From assembly GCA_017474045.1 (NCBI GenBank), contig JAFUHX010000017.1:1-64000 (forward strand): a stretch of DNA of 64,000 bases, given 5' to 3'. The DNA comes from Clostridia bacterium. Lineage in GTDB: Bacteria; Bacillota; Clostridia; Oscillospirales; Acutalibacteraceae. Positions 8,307 through 18,967 of the stretch are shown here, piece after piece. Positions within the stretch are counted from its first letter, which is position 1. Each line of letters starts with the position of its first letter. The translations under genes were made by a program, and so were the position numbers. Below the pieces are notes generated by a model that did not search any database, was not told the DNA's origin, and saw only the letters and a list, made by a program, of their open reading frames with translations.

Positions 8307-9401
8307 ATGAAAATTATTTGTGACAGCGCAAAACTTGCAAAAGCTTGCATGAATGTTCAAAGAACAGTTTCAAACAAATCAACAATTCCTGCTATTGAAG
8401 GAATTCTCATTAAGGCTGTTGGCGAAAGCGTTAATCTGACCGGTTATGATCTTGAAGTGGGAACAGAAACCTATATTCCCGCTGAAGTTGAAGAAAACGG
8501 AAGCGTGGTTTTAAACGCAAAGCATCTTTGCGATATTTTAAGATTAGTTCCCGACGACAGCGTTATGATTGAAAGCGACGAAAGAAGCATCTGCAAAATC
8601 AAAAGCGGTGAAACAGAATATTCCTTAATCGGAATTTCATCCGAAGAATATCCTGATCTTCCTGCTGTAAGCAGCGGCTTCCCCATTGTTATCAATCAGG
8701 CTCTTCTTAAAGACATGATTAAAAAAACAATTTTCTCTGTTTCAACCAGCGAAAGAAACCCTGTTCATTCAGGTGTTAAGTTTGAAATTTCAGAAGGAAA
8801 AATTGTTCTTGTTGCCGTTGACGGAGCAAGACTTGCTGTCAGAAGAGAAAATATTGACTACAGCGGCGAAGAGGTTTCTTTTGTTGTTCCGGCAAAAACT
8901 CTCGGCGAAGTAATGAAGCTTGGCGAAGACGACGAAAGCTTTTATTCAATAAGCGTCGGAAAGCGCCACATCTGTTTTGAAGTGGGTGAATATAAAATTA
9001 TTTCAAGACTTCTTGAAGGTAATTTTATTGATTATAAGGCTGCAATTCCCTTAACCTCTTCAACAGTTGTTTCAGTTGCTTCAAGAAAGCTTATTGAATG
9101 CATTGAAAGAACCTCACTTATTATCACAGACCGTTCAAGCCCTGTCCGTTGCACTATTGAAAACTCAGTTATGAAGTTTTCATGCGTAACAACCATCGGA
9201 ACAGCCAACGACAAAATGGCGGCTGACATTGAAGGAAAAGACATTGAAATCGGCTTTAACAACAAGTTCGTTCTCGATGCTTTAAAAATCGGCGGAAGCG
9301 AAGAGGTCAAGCTTGAGTTCAATTCTTCAAATCAGCCAATAATCATAATTCCAAAAGAAGGCGACAGCTTCCTTTATCTTATTCTTCCCGTAAGAATTTA
9401 A
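8307..9401 (+). CDS. dnaN: DNA polymerase III sliding clamp, beta subunit
   Basis: The 364-residue product is the ring-shaped processivity clamp, a dimer of three topologically equal domains per chain. N-terminal MKIICDSAKLAKAC and C-terminal LILPVRI match the family, and the last residues form the peptide-binding face used by polymerases and MutS. I choose ATG 8307 because GGAGG (8295-8299) lies seven bases upstream; a TTG at 8292 would overlap the ribosome site. It is the first gene of the operon dnaN-yaaA-recF-remB-gyrB-gyrA, with gaps of 12-45 bp. Confidence 0.97.
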   Translation: MKIICDSAKLAKACMNVQRTVSNKSTIPAIEGILIKAVGESVNLTGYDLEVGTETYIPAEVEENGSVVLNAKHLCDILRLVPDDSVMIESDERSICKIKSGETEYSLIGISSEEYPDLPAVSSGFPIVINQALLKDMIKKTIFSVSTSERNPVHSGVKFEISEGKIVLVAVDGARLAVRRENIDYSGEEVSFVVPAKTLGEVMKLGEDDESFYSISVGKRHICFEVGEYKIISRLLEGNFIDYKAAIPLTSSTVVSVASRKLIECIERTSLIITDRSSPVRCTIENSVMKFSCVTTIGTANDKMAADIEGKDIEIGFNNKFVLDALKIGGSEEVKLEFNSSNQPIIIIPKEGDSFLYLILPVRI

Positions 9402-9436
9402 AAAATAATTTTTGCTTTAAAAGAGATGATTTTTAA

Positions 9437-9688
9437 ATGAAGGTAACAGTAAGAGTTGCTAAGAAAAAAAGAAAAGAAGTTTCAATAACAACAGATTTTA
9501 TTCGTCTTGACGCTGCTTTGAAGCTTTCAGGTGTTGCAGGAACAGGCGGTCAGGCTAAGGCAATTATTTTAGATGAGCTTGTTAAGGTCAACGGAGAAAA
9601 ATGCCTTCAAAGAGGAAAAAAGCTTCGTGACGGAGATAACTTTGAATTTGAAAGAGTTATTTATGAAATTGTTAACGCAAACTTCTGA
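9437..9688 (+). CDS. yaaA: S4-domain RNA-binding protein YaaA
   Basis: An 83-residue protein with one S4 RNA-binding domain: IRLDAALKLSGVAGTGGQAK, then a VNGE turn, KLRDGD and a final beta strand. Homologues sit between dnaN and recF in most Firmicutes and probably bind ribosomal RNA or act in ribosome assembly; the exact role is unclear. Position and size are typical. Confidence 0.9.
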   Translation: MKVTVRVAKKKRKEVSITTDFIRLDAALKLSGVAGTGGQAKAIILDELVKVNGEKCLQRGKKLRDGDNFEFERVIYEIVNANF

Positions 9689-9728
9689 GAAAGGCATGCA
9701 GCTTCTTTAATCTGCTTATTTAAACCTG

Positions 9729-10820
9729 ATGAATATTAAAAAACTTGAAGTTGTTTCTTTTCGCAACATAAAAAACGCAATAATTGAGCCTTGTGAAAGC
9801 GTTAACATAATCTACGGAAAAAACGCTCAGGGAAAAACCAATATGCTTGAAGGAATTTGGCTTTTTACCGGTTGCAGAAGCTTCAGAGGCTCAAAAGACA
9901 GCGAGCTTATTAATTTCAACAGCTCAAAGGCTGTTTTAAATCTTGATTTTTCAGCCTACGGAAGAGAACAGAATCTTCACCTTGAAATTGAAGGCTCAAG
10001 AAAATTTCATCTTAATTCAATCAAACAGCCCTCTGCTTCAAAAATAATGGGCGAGTTTCTTGCTGTTGTTTTTTCTCCGGTTCATCTTTCTCTTGTTAAA
10101 GACGGACCTTTTGAAAGAAGAAGATTTTTAGATATTGCAATAAGTCAGCTGAAGCCTAAATATGCCGTTACTCTTTCTCAGTATAACAAGGCTCTGTCTC
10201 AGAGAAATATTCTTTTAAAAGACCTTGCTTATCACAGCGAGCTTTATGACACTCTCGATATCTGGGAAGAAAGGCTTGCTTTTTATGCCGGAGAAATAAT
10301 CAGGCAAAGAGTGGGCTACATAAATTCTCTTTCAAACCACGTTAAAGAGATTTATCAGGGAATTTCTTCGGGAAAAGAAGAAATTGAAATTTCATATTAT
10401 CAGCAATGTCCTGCTGTGGGAAAAGACAGACAGGAGCTTTATGAAAACATTAAAGCTCTTCTTTATGCTTCAAGAAAAGGCGATATTATAACGGGCTTTA
10501 CCTCTGTCGGTCCCCACAGAGATGATCTGAGCATTAAAATAGACGGTCTTTCTGCAAGAAGCTATGGCTCTCAGGGTCAGCAAAGAAGCGCTGCTCTCTC
10601 ATTAAAATTAGGAGAAGCGGCAATGATTAAAAACTTTACCGGTCAACAGCCCGTTGCTCTTTTAGACGACGTTATGAGCGAGCTTGACGAAGAAAGACAA
10701 AACTATATTTTAAACCACATTAAAAACTGGCAGGTTTTCATTACCTGCTGCGACCCGAATTCTGTGGCTAACCTGAAATACGGAAAAGCCTTTGAAATGA
10801 AAGAGGGAAAAATTATTTAG
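9729..10820 (+). CDS. recF: DNA replication and repair protein RecF
   Basis: A 363-residue SMC-like ATPase that helps load RecA at gapped DNA and supports replication restart. Walker A is GKNAQGKTN (about residues 33-41), the ABC signature is in SYGSQGQQRS, and Walker B is VALLDDVMSELD. The SVGPHRDD motif before the signature is also typical. No strong ribosome site precedes the ATG, suggesting coupling with the preceding gene. The stop is 16 bp before the proposed remB start. Confidence 0.96.
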   Translation: MNIKKLEVVSFRNIKNAIIEPCESVNIIYGKNAQGKTNMLEGIWLFTGCRSFRGSKDSELINFNSSKAVLNLDFSAYGREQNLHLEIEGSRKFHLNSIKQPSASKIMGEFLAVVFSPVHLSLVKDGPFERRRFLDIAISQLKPKYAVTLSQYNKALSQRNILLKDLAYHSELYDTLDIWEERLAFYAGEIIRQRVGYINSLSNHVKEIYQGISSGKEEIEISYYQQCPAVGKDRQELYENIKALLYASRKGDIITGFTSVGPHRDDLSIKIDGLSARSYGSQGQQRSAALSLKLGEAAMIKNFTGQQPVALLDDVMSELDEERQNYILNHIKNWQVFITCCDPNSVANLKYGKAFEMKEGKII

Positions 10821-10836
10821 AAGGGAGTGAGAAGCC

Positions 10837-11085
10837 ATATATCTTCATTTAGGTCAGAATACGGTTATTACTCATGACGAAATTCTCGGAATTTTTGATA
10901 TGGACACAACAACCGTTTCAAAAAAAACAAGAGACTACCTTTCAAAAGCTGAAAAAGACGGAAGAGTTTTTTATGTTTCAAACGAGCTTCCGAAGTCTTT
11001 TATAGTTTGTGAAAACGGCAAGGTATATGTTTCTCAGATTTCACCTTCAACGCTTCTGAAAAGGGCAGAAATGAAAAGCTTATAA
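10837..11085 (+). CDS. remB: Extracellular matrix regulator RemB (DUF370), AUA start
   Basis: The predicted product has 82 residues and begins M(AUA)-Y-L-H-L-G, the expected N-terminus of the DUF370 family; B. subtilis RemB is about the same length. The frame has a TGA at 10828-10830 and no ATG, GTG or TTG between that stop and Met at 10900, which would cut off the first 21 residues of the conserved core. AAGGGAG (10821-10827) sits nine bases before ATA 10837, ideal spacing. In Bacillus the RemA/RemB family bind DNA or affect biofilm-matrix genes. Position between recF and gyrB is typical. A sequencing error (ATG read as ATA) is the main alternative. Confidence 0.85.
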   Translation: MYLHLGQNTVITHDEILGIFDMDTTTVSKKTRDYLSKAEKDGRVFYVSNELPKSFIVCENGKVYVSQISPSTLLKRAEMKSL

Positions 11086-11127
11086 TTTAGAATTAATATA
11101 AAAACAAAAATCAAAACGGAGGTCTGA

Positions 11128-13143
<2,016 letters not shown>

Positions 13144-13155
13144 AGGTGAAAAGCT

Positions 13156-15663
13156 ATGGAAAACACTAATTATGAAAACGGAAAAATAATTAACGTGGAC
13201 CTGAACCGAGAAATGAGAACCTCTTTTCTTGATTATTCCATGTCGGTTATTACTTCCCGTGCTCTTCCCGATGTAAGAGACGGTCTTAAGCCCGTTCACA
13301 GAAGAATTCTTTACACAATGAACGAAAACAGTCTCTATCCCGATAAGGCATACCGTAAATGCGCCGACACAGTCGGTTCTGTTCTCGGTCGCTATCATCC
13401 CCATGGTGACGCATCGGTTTATGACGCAATGGTAAGACTTGCTCAGCCCTTCTCTCAAAGATATATTCTTGTTGACGGACACGGAAACTTCGGCAGCGTT
13501 GACGGTGACCCACCGGCAGCTTATCGTTACACAGAGTCAAGAATGAGCAAGATTTCCATGGAAATGCTCACCGATATTGACAAAGACACAGTTGATTTTA
13601 TTCCAAACTATGACGACCGTCTTAAAGAACCCACAGTTCTTCCTTCAAGATTTCCTAATATTCTTGTTAACGGTTCAACGGGAATTGCCGTTGGTATGGC
13701 AACAAACATTCCTCCTCATAACATGGGTGAGGTTATTGACGCAATGTGTCTTCTTATTGATAATCCCGAAGCTTCTCTTGAAGAGCTTATGGAATATATT
13801 AAAGGGCCTGACTTCCCCACCGCCGGAATTATTATGGGCAGAGCAGGAATCAGAGCTGCTTACGCAACAGGAAGAGCAAAAATCACCGTTCGCGCAAGAA
13901 CCGAAATTGTTGAAAATAAATCGGGAAGAATGAGCATTGTTGTTTCAGAGCTTCCCTATCAGGTTAACAAAAGAAGACTCATTGAGTCTATTGCTGACCT
14001 TGTTAAAGAAAAAAGAATTGAAGGAATTGCCGACATCAACGACTATTCAAACCGCGAAGGAATGAGAATGGTTGTTGACCTGAAAAGAGATGTTAACGCT
14101 CAGGTTGTTCTTAACCAGCTTTTCTCAATGACTCAGCTTCAGGTTACCTACGGAATAATTCTTCTTGCCCTTGACAAAGGTGTTCCTAAAATTCTCACTC
14201 TTAAACAAATTCTTGAAAAATATATTGCTCACCAGGAAGAAATTATTGAAAGAAGAACCCGCTATGACCTTAAAAAAGCCATGGAGCGTGAGCATATTCT
14301 TGAGGGCTTGAAAACTGCTCTTGACTTTATTGACGAAATCATTGCCATTCTCAGAGCAGCAAAAGACCAGGCTGAAGGTAAAAAGGCCCTTATGGAAAGA
14401 TTTAATCTTGACGACATTCAGGCTGACGCCATTGTTAAAATGCGTCTGGGTCAGTTAACGGGTCTTGAAAGAATTAAAATTGAAGATGAATTAAAAGAGC
14501 TTAAAGCTAAAATTCAGGAATTCAACGAAATTCTCGCAAGTCAGGAAAAAATCCGTTCAATTATTAAAGACGAAGCTCTTGTTGTCAGAAAGAAATTTGC
14601 TGACGAAAGAAGAACTGAAATTATGAATGTCAGCGGTGAGGTTGATATTGAAGACCTTATTCCCGAAGAGCAATGCGTTTATACATTAACAACCTTCGGC
14701 TACATCAAGCGTCAGCCCGTCAGCACCTATTCCACTCAGAAGAGAAACGGAAGAGGAATCAAGGGTATGACAAGAAGAGAAGAAGACGTTGCCGAAACAA
14801 TGTTTACCTGCTCAACCCACGATTACGTAATGTTCTTTACAACCAAGGGAAGAGTATATCGACTCAAAGGCTATGAAATTCCCGAAGGCAGCAGACAAAG
14901 CAAGGGAATGAATATTGTTAACCTTCTTCCCCTTGAGGCAGACGAAAAGGTCAGCACCATGATTCGTGTTCCCGACTTCGGCTGCGAAGAAACCTATTAT
15001 CTTTGCATGGTAACAAGAAAGGGTATTATTAAAAGAACAGAGCTTGACGCATACAAAAACATCAGAAAAGGCGGAATTATTGCCATTAATCTTGATGAGG
15101 ACGACGAGCTTGCATGGGTATGGCTCACCGGCGGCAATGATCAGGTCTTTATTGCCACAAGAAACGGAATGGGAATTCGCTTTAACGAAACTGACGCAAG
15201 ACCCTTGGGAAGAACCGCAAGAGGTGTTAAGGCTATTGAGCTTTCAGGTGACGACGAGGTTGTTGGAATGTGTGTTGTTAAAGCTGAGGGCGAGGAGAAG
15301 CATATCTTCACCGTTACTGAAAAGGGTATCGGAAGAAGAAGCCTTTCCACCGATTTCACCCTTCAGTCAAGAGGCGGAAAAGGCAAGAGAAACTATGACA
15401 CAGAAAAATATGGCAAGGTTGCCGCTGTTTCCCTTGTTGACGACTCAAACGACATTATTCTTATTTCTTCTGACGGAATTGTTATCAGAATCGGCGCTGA
15501 AACCGTAAATCTCGTTAAGCGAACCGGAAGAGGCGTAAGCGTTATGAAAACCGGCGAAGGCGACAAGGTTGTTTCTGCAACAGCTGTTGAAAAAGAGCCT
15601 GAAGACCATTCAGACGAAAACGTTGAAGCCGAAGGCGAAACAACTGAAGCAGCTGAAGAATAA
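13156..15663 (+). CDS. gyrA: DNA gyrase subunit A
   Basis: The 835-residue breakage-reunion subunit. The active Tyr is Tyr125 in [11 protein letters not shown]. The quinolone-determining region reads [19 protein letters not shown], with Ser and Asp at the two positions most often changed in resistant strains, so it looks wild type. The C-terminal beta-pinwheel contains the GyrA box QSRGGKG, which marks gyrase rather than topoisomerase IV. The last 25 residues are a very acidic tail. It closes the dnaN-gyrA operon; no clear terminator follows. Confidence 0.97.
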   Translation: MENTNYENGKIINVDLNREMRTSFLDYSMSVITSRALPDVRDGLKPVHRRILYTMNENSLYPDKAYRKCADTVGSVLGRYHPHGDASVYDAMVRLAQPFSQRYILVDGHGNFGSVDGDPPAAYRYTESRMSKISMEMLTDIDKDTVDFIPNYDDRLKEPTVLPSRFPNILVNGSTGIAVGMATNIPPHNMGEVIDAMCLLIDNPEASLEELMEYIKGPDFPTAGIIMGRAGIRAAYATGRAKITVRARTEIVENKSGRMSIVVSELPYQVNKRRLIESIADLVKEKRIEGIADINDYSNREGMRMVVDLKRDVNAQVVLNQLFSMTQLQVTYGIILLALDKGVPKILTLKQILEKYIAHQEEIIERRTRYDLKKAMEREHILEGLKTALDFIDEIIAILRAAKDQAEGKKALMERFNLDDIQADAIVKMRLGQLTGLERIKIEDELKELKAKIQEFNEILASQEKIRSIIKDEALVVRKKFADERRTEIMNVSGEVDIEDLIPEEQCVYTLTTFGYIKRQPVSTYSTQKRNGRGIKGMTRREEDVAETMFTCSTHDYVMFFTTKGRVYRLKGYEIPEGSRQSKGMNIVNLLPLEADEKVSTMIRVPDFGCEETYYLCMVTRKGIIKRTELDAYKNIRKGGIIAINLDEDDELAWVWLTGGNDQVFIATRNGMGIRFNETDARPLGRTARGVKAIELSGDDEVVGMCVVKAEGEEKHIFTVTEKGIGRRSLSTDFTLQSRGGKGKRNYDTEKYGKVAAVSLVDDSNDIILISSDGIVIRIGAETVNLVKRTGRGVSVMKTGEGDKVVSATAVEKEPEDHSDENVEAEGETTEAAEE

Positions 15664-15804
15664 GAAAAGCTTTCCTTTTCTGTAATTTAACTTCTTTTAA
15701 TTTTAAAAGGTTATTTTTTAAAAGCATACTTAGTTTAAAATTCGGCATTTTTCATTTTTTTGAATTTTCTTTTTGAAAAATGCCTATAAAGGAAGTGGTG
15801 TCCT

Positions 15805-16977
15805 TTGACACAAAACAAAAAATCAAAAACAAAAAAGAAAGGCATTTCTGACTTTTTTTGGAAAGATAAAAAACAAAGAGCAAAAAACATCTGTTTTCTG
15901 CTGACGGTTTTTTCAATAATTCTTGCTGTTGGTGTGGGCTATGTTAACTCAAAGCTCGACATGATTCAGATTGACACAAACAGCGGCGAAGATGTTATTG
16001 ATAACGCTCTTGAAATCTATGAGGAAGAAGAATTTGAAATAATGCAGGCTGTCAGCAGCGCTTCTTCCTATAATGATTTCATCTATCAATGGGCTAACAA
16101 CGGCGGCGAGCTTCGCTCAAGCAAAAACGTTATAAACGTTCTTCTTGTCGGTGTTGACGGAAACGACGGACTTGAAAGCGGCGGAAGGTCAGACACCCTG
16201 ATGCTCGCTTCGCTGAACAAAAAGACCAAAAAAATTTATCTGACCTCTTTTTTCAGAGATACCTGGACTTATATGAATATTGGCGGAAGCGACCGCTTCA
16301 ACAAAATGAATGCTTCATTTTTCTATGGCGGCGACAGCGCCCTTATTGATACTCTTGAAAAAGATTTTAAAATTAATATTGACTATTATGTTGCTGTTGA
16401 CTTCTCTTCCTTCACCGACATAATCAACGCTCTCGGCGGGCTGAAGATTGACGTTGAAGAATATGAAGCAAACTACATTAACCGAACAACAGTTCACACC
16501 ATTGAACATGGCGAAAATGTTGTTCTTGACGGATATGAGGCTTTGGTTTATGCCCGAATCCGCCACAGTGACTCAGACAGCGACGTCAGCCGAACAAGAA
16601 GACAGAGAAAGGTTATTTCTGCCCTTATTGAAAGCGCAAAGGGAGCCTCTTTTTCTCAGCTGAACGACGCTCTTGATTCTCTTTTTAAATATGTTAAAAC
16701 CGACCTTACGAAAATGCAGCTTTTGTCTTATGGTGCAACTGCTCTGACAAACGGTTGGATAAACTATGAAATTAAGCAGGTTGACATCAGCTCAGAAGAA
16801 ATTTTCAAAACAGGCTATGTTGGTTCAAACGCAGTTGTTTTTGTTGATTTCCCTGCTGTTGCGGAAATAGTTCAGACTGCAGTTTACGGCGACAGCAATG
16901 TTGTTAATTCTGAAGACAGAATCAAGCCTTTTTCACTTTGCAGCGTGAGAAGCGACGGACAGCTGACAGCAAGATAA
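15805..16977 (+). CDS. LytR-CpsA-Psr family wall-polymer ligase
   Basis: A 390-residue membrane-anchored protein: a Lys-rich cytoplasmic start (about 1-28), one membrane helix (about 29-48, NICFLLTVFSIILAVGVGYV), then an extracytoplasmic LCP domain. LCP motifs include INVLLVGVDG, GRSDTLMLASLN, FFRDTW, and the later VYARIRHSDSDSDVSRTRRQRKV stretch (Arg and Asp residues that bind the pyrophosphate). Family members transfer teichoic acids, capsule or other glycans from lipid carriers to peptidoglycan. The start is TTG 15805, with AAGGAAG about nine bases upstream; there is no in-frame ATG before the membrane helix at a better distance. Confidence 0.88.
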   Translation: MTQNKKSKTKKKGISDFFWKDKKQRAKNICFLLTVFSIILAVGVGYVNSKLDMIQIDTNSGEDVIDNALEIYEEEEFEIMQAVSSASSYNDFIYQWANNGGELRSSKNVINVLLVGVDGNDGLESGGRSDTLMLASLNKKTKKIYLTSFFRDTWTYMNIGGSDRFNKMNASFFYGGDSALIDTLEKDFKINIDYYVAVDFSSFTDIINALGGLKIDVEEYEANYINRTTVHTIEHGENVVLDGYEALVYARIRHSDSDSDVSRTRRQRKVISALIESAKGASFSQLNDALDSLFKYVKTDLTKMQLLSYGATALTNGWINYEIKQVDISSEEIFKTGYVGSNAVVFVDFPAVAEIVQTAVYGDSNVVNSEDRIKPFSLCSVRSDGQLTAR

Positions 16978-16984
16978 AATTTAT

Positions 16985-17007
16985 GGGCGAACAAAAACGG
17001 TTCGCCC
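16985..17007 (+). terminator. Hairpin after the LCP gene
   Basis: GGGCGAAC (16985-16992) pairs perfectly with GTTCGCCC (17000-17007). Only a weak T-rich stretch follows, so termination is probable but may be leaky into the MORN gene. Confidence 0.55.
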
Positions 17008-17059
17008 TATGTTTCGTTAGCGGATTTTATGTTCTTCAATAAAAGAAGGAGAAATAAAA

Positions 17060-17623
17060 ATGGGTGTTTATTATCATTTTGGAGAGCAGAGAATAACGAA
17101 GGAAGATTGTATTTCTCGTATTTCCTTTAATATTTCTTTTGGAGAAGTTATTTCGGGCGCCTCTTCAACTGATGAAGCATTTTCGGGCTGGGCAAGCATT
17201 AAATATTCAGACGGAATTATTTTTGAAGGAAACATGAAAAACGGAAAGTTTGAAGGCTACGGTGTTATGCTTTTTCCCGACGGAGACAGCTTTGTGGGAA
17301 TTTTTTCTGAAGGAAAATTTAAAAACGGAAAATATAAACATTCAGAAGGCAGTGTTTTTTCCGGCGAATTTTTTCCCCGGCTTGAAAACGGAAATTCCTT
17401 TTTAGATTTAGACGGCGGCTATCTTTGCGAAAAATTTCTTCAAAGAGGAAAATGGATAAAAAATCTTGCTGAAGGAATGGTTGAAATCAGCTATAGCAAC
17501 GGAGACAGATTTACCGGCCTTTTCAAAGAGGGAAAAAGAAACGGAATGGGAACCTATCTTTTCTCAGACGGAGTTTCTTTTTCTGCCATTTATGAAAATG
17601 ATATTGTAACGAGATATCTTTAA
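17060..17623 (+). CDS. MORN-repeat protein
   Basis: A 187-residue protein built largely of MORN repeats (Y-x-G/D-G-x-x-F/Y-x-G-x-x-x-x-G-K), visible at YSDGIIFEGNMKNGKFEGYG, FPDGDSFVGIFSEGKFKNG, the degenerate HSEGSVFSGEF, and YSNGDRFTGLFKEGKRNGMG. No signal peptide or membrane helix is present, so it should be cytoplasmic. MORN repeats form an open beta sheet that often mediates protein or membrane contact; no enzyme domain is fused here. ATG follows AGAAGGAG. The next gene starts 24 bp downstream, so it may be co-transcribed with the thioesterase and phosphatase genes. Confidence 0.85.
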   Translation: MGVYYHFGEQRITKEDCISRISFNISFGEVISGASSTDEAFSGWASIKYSDGIIFEGNMKNGKFEGYGVMLFPDGDSFVGIFSEGKFKNGKYKHSEGSVFSGEFFPRLENGNSFLDLDGGYLCEKFLQRGKWIKNLAEGMVEISYSNGDRFTGLFKEGKRNGMGTYLFSDGVSFSAIYENDIVTRYL

Positions 17624-17647
17624 TTTTTAGTTTTAAAGGTGATTTTT

Positions 17648-18037
17648 ATGAGCTTTTCTGTGGGAACAAAAAATGTTGTTCTTTCGGTTGTTACCGAAGA
17701 AAAAACTGCCCTTTCGGCAAAATCAGGAAGTCTTCCTGTTTTTGCAACTCCTTTTCTTGTGGCTTTGATGGAGCAGGCAGCAAGTGAGCTTTCTGAAAAA
17801 GAGGTTGAAGAGGGTTTCACAACGGTGGGAACAGAAATTTCTGTTTCACATCTTGCGCCTTCGGTTGTGGGCGCTCAGGTGAGAGCCGTTGCCACACTTG
17901 TTAAAAAAGAAGAAAGAAAGCTTTTCTTTTTTGTTGAGGCCTTTGACGACAAAGGCAAAATCGGCGAAGGCGAGCACACAAGATTTATTGTTAACAAAGA
18001 AAAATTCATGAAAAAAGCTTCTGAAAGAAAATCTTAA
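17648..18037 (+). CDS. Hotdog-fold thioesterase, FlK-like
   Basis: A 129-residue protein resembling the fluoroacetyl-CoA thioesterase (FlK) branch of hotdog-fold enzymes: VFATPFLVALMEQAA contains the helix with the conserved Glu, and GTEISVSHLAPSVVGAQVRA includes the His region, followed by strands ending GEGEHTRFIV. The family hydrolyses short acyl-CoA thioesters; a fluoroacetate substrate is not implied, and the natural substrate is unknown. I start at ATG 17648, seven bases after AAAGGTG, rather than the in-frame start at 17639 that overlaps the ribosome site. The HAD gene follows after 11 bp. Confidence 0.82.
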   Translation: MSFSVGTKNVVLSVVTEEKTALSAKSGSLPVFATPFLVALMEQAASELSEKEVEEGFTTVGTEISVSHLAPSVVGAQVRAVATLVKKEERKLFFFVEAFDDKGKIGEGEHTRFIVNKEKFMKKASERKS

Positions 18038-18048
18038 GAGGTTTTATT

Positions 18049-18702
18049 ATGAGTAAATATGATTTTGTTATTTTTGATTTCGACGGAACTGTGGTTGACA
18101 CAAGTGAAGGAATTTTCAAAAGTCTTCAATATGCCTTCGTTGAAATGGGTGATAAGGTTCCCGACCTTTCTGAAATGAAAAAGTTTATCGGCCCCCCTAT
18201 TGCCTATAGCTTCGAGAAATTCTATAATGTTCCCGCGGAATTGGTTGATACCTATATTGGAAAATACCGCGAACGCTACAGAGCCAAGGGAATTTTTGAA
18301 TGTTCTCTTTATGAGGGAATAAAAGAAGCTCTTTCAGAGCTGAGAAAGAACGGCGTTAAGCTTGGAATTGCTTCTTCAAAGCCGCTGAGTCTGATTTATG
18401 ATGTTATGAATTACCTTGAAATAACGGAGCTTTTTGATTTTGTTTCCGGAGTTAAAATGGATAACAGCAGGCATAGCGGAAAAAAAGAGCTTATTTTAAA
18501 CACAATGAAAAATCTCAACGCTGAAAACAAAAGCCGTGTTCTTATGGTGGGCGACAGATATTTCGATATTGACGGAGCAGCCGAAGCAGGTGTTGATTCA
18601 TGCGGTGTTCTTTTTGGCTTTGGTTCAAGAGAAGAATTTCTTGAGCATAACGCCACCTATATTATTGAAGAAGCCAAGGAGCTTTTAAAATTGGTATTAT
18701 AA
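18049..18702 (+). CDS. HAD-family phosphatase, phosphoglycolate phosphatase-like
   Basis: A 217-residue HAD hydrolase with a helical cap after motif I. Motif I is FDFDGT with nucleophile Asp10 and Asp12; motif II is IASSK; motif III is the Lys region KKEL; motif IV is VGDRYFDIDGA. The layout matches Gph/PpaX-type enzymes acting on phosphoglycolate, pyrophosphate or nucleotides, but the substrate cannot be told from sequence. ATG follows AAGAGG. It is probably the last gene of a short operon with the MORN and thioesterase genes. Confidence 0.85.
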   Translation: MSKYDFVIFDFDGTVVDTSEGIFKSLQYAFVEMGDKVPDLSEMKKFIGPPIAYSFEKFYNVPAELVDTYIGKYRERYRAKGIFECSLYEGIKEALSELRKNGVKLGIASSKPLSLIYDVMNYLEITELFDFVSGVKMDNSRHSGKKELILNTMKNLNAENKSRVLMVGDRYFDIDGAAEAGVDSCGVLFGFGSREEFLEHNATYIIEEAKELLKLVL

Positions 18703-18749
18703 ATATATTTCTAAATTAGAAAATAAAACAAGAAAAAAGGTGCTTTTTC

Positions 18750-18833
18750 AGCCGATAGAAAATCTCTTTATGAAGAAGCCTTCAATTTGAATTTTTCTGT
18801 TGGCTGGAAATCCTCAAAAAAAAGAGATTTTTT
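18750..18833 (+). promoter_or_regulatory. Structured leader before mnmG
   Basis: CAGCC (18750-18754) pairs with GGCTG (18802-18806), extended by an imperfect AGAAAAT/ATTTTTCT stem. The loop segment AAATCTCTTT (about 18761-18770) is complementary to AAAGAGATTT (about 18822-18831), which would give a pseudoknot or an alternative hairpin. This resembles a cis-regulatory RNA, but I do not recognise a known class. Confidence 0.4.
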
Positions 18834-18899
18834 ATGATTACTTTTTTGATTTTGTTTTTCGGCTTATTTGTTATTTTAACTATTTTAGGAGAATTTTAA
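18834..18899 (+). CDS. Possible 21-residue hydrophobic leader peptide
   Basis: ATG 18834 opens a frame [21 protein letters not shown] ending at TAA 18897-18899. It is almost wholly hydrophobic, like a single membrane helix. AAAGAG lies about eight bases upstream. It lies between the structured leader and the DnaA-box pair of mnmG. It may be chance coding in AT-rich DNA; no homologue can be checked here. Confidence 0.25.
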   Translation: MITFLILFFGLFVILTILGEF

Positions 18900-18905
18900 T
18901 TCAGG

Positions 18906-18939
18906 GTTTTCCACATTGCAAAAGCTTGATGTGGAAAAC
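18906..18939. promoter_or_regulatory. Inverted pair of DnaA boxes upstream of mnmG
   Basis: GTTTTCCACAT (18906-18916) and ATGTGGAAAAC (18929-18939) form a perfect 11-bp inverted repeat with 12 bp between. Each arm contains TTTTCCACA, the same 9-mer as at 8107-8115 in oriC. It begins 62 bp before the mnmG ATG, suggesting DnaA control of mnmG or a second DnaA-binding centre. Confidence 0.75.
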
Positions 18940-18967
18940 TTTTCAGAAAAAAAGGCAGAGAAAAATT

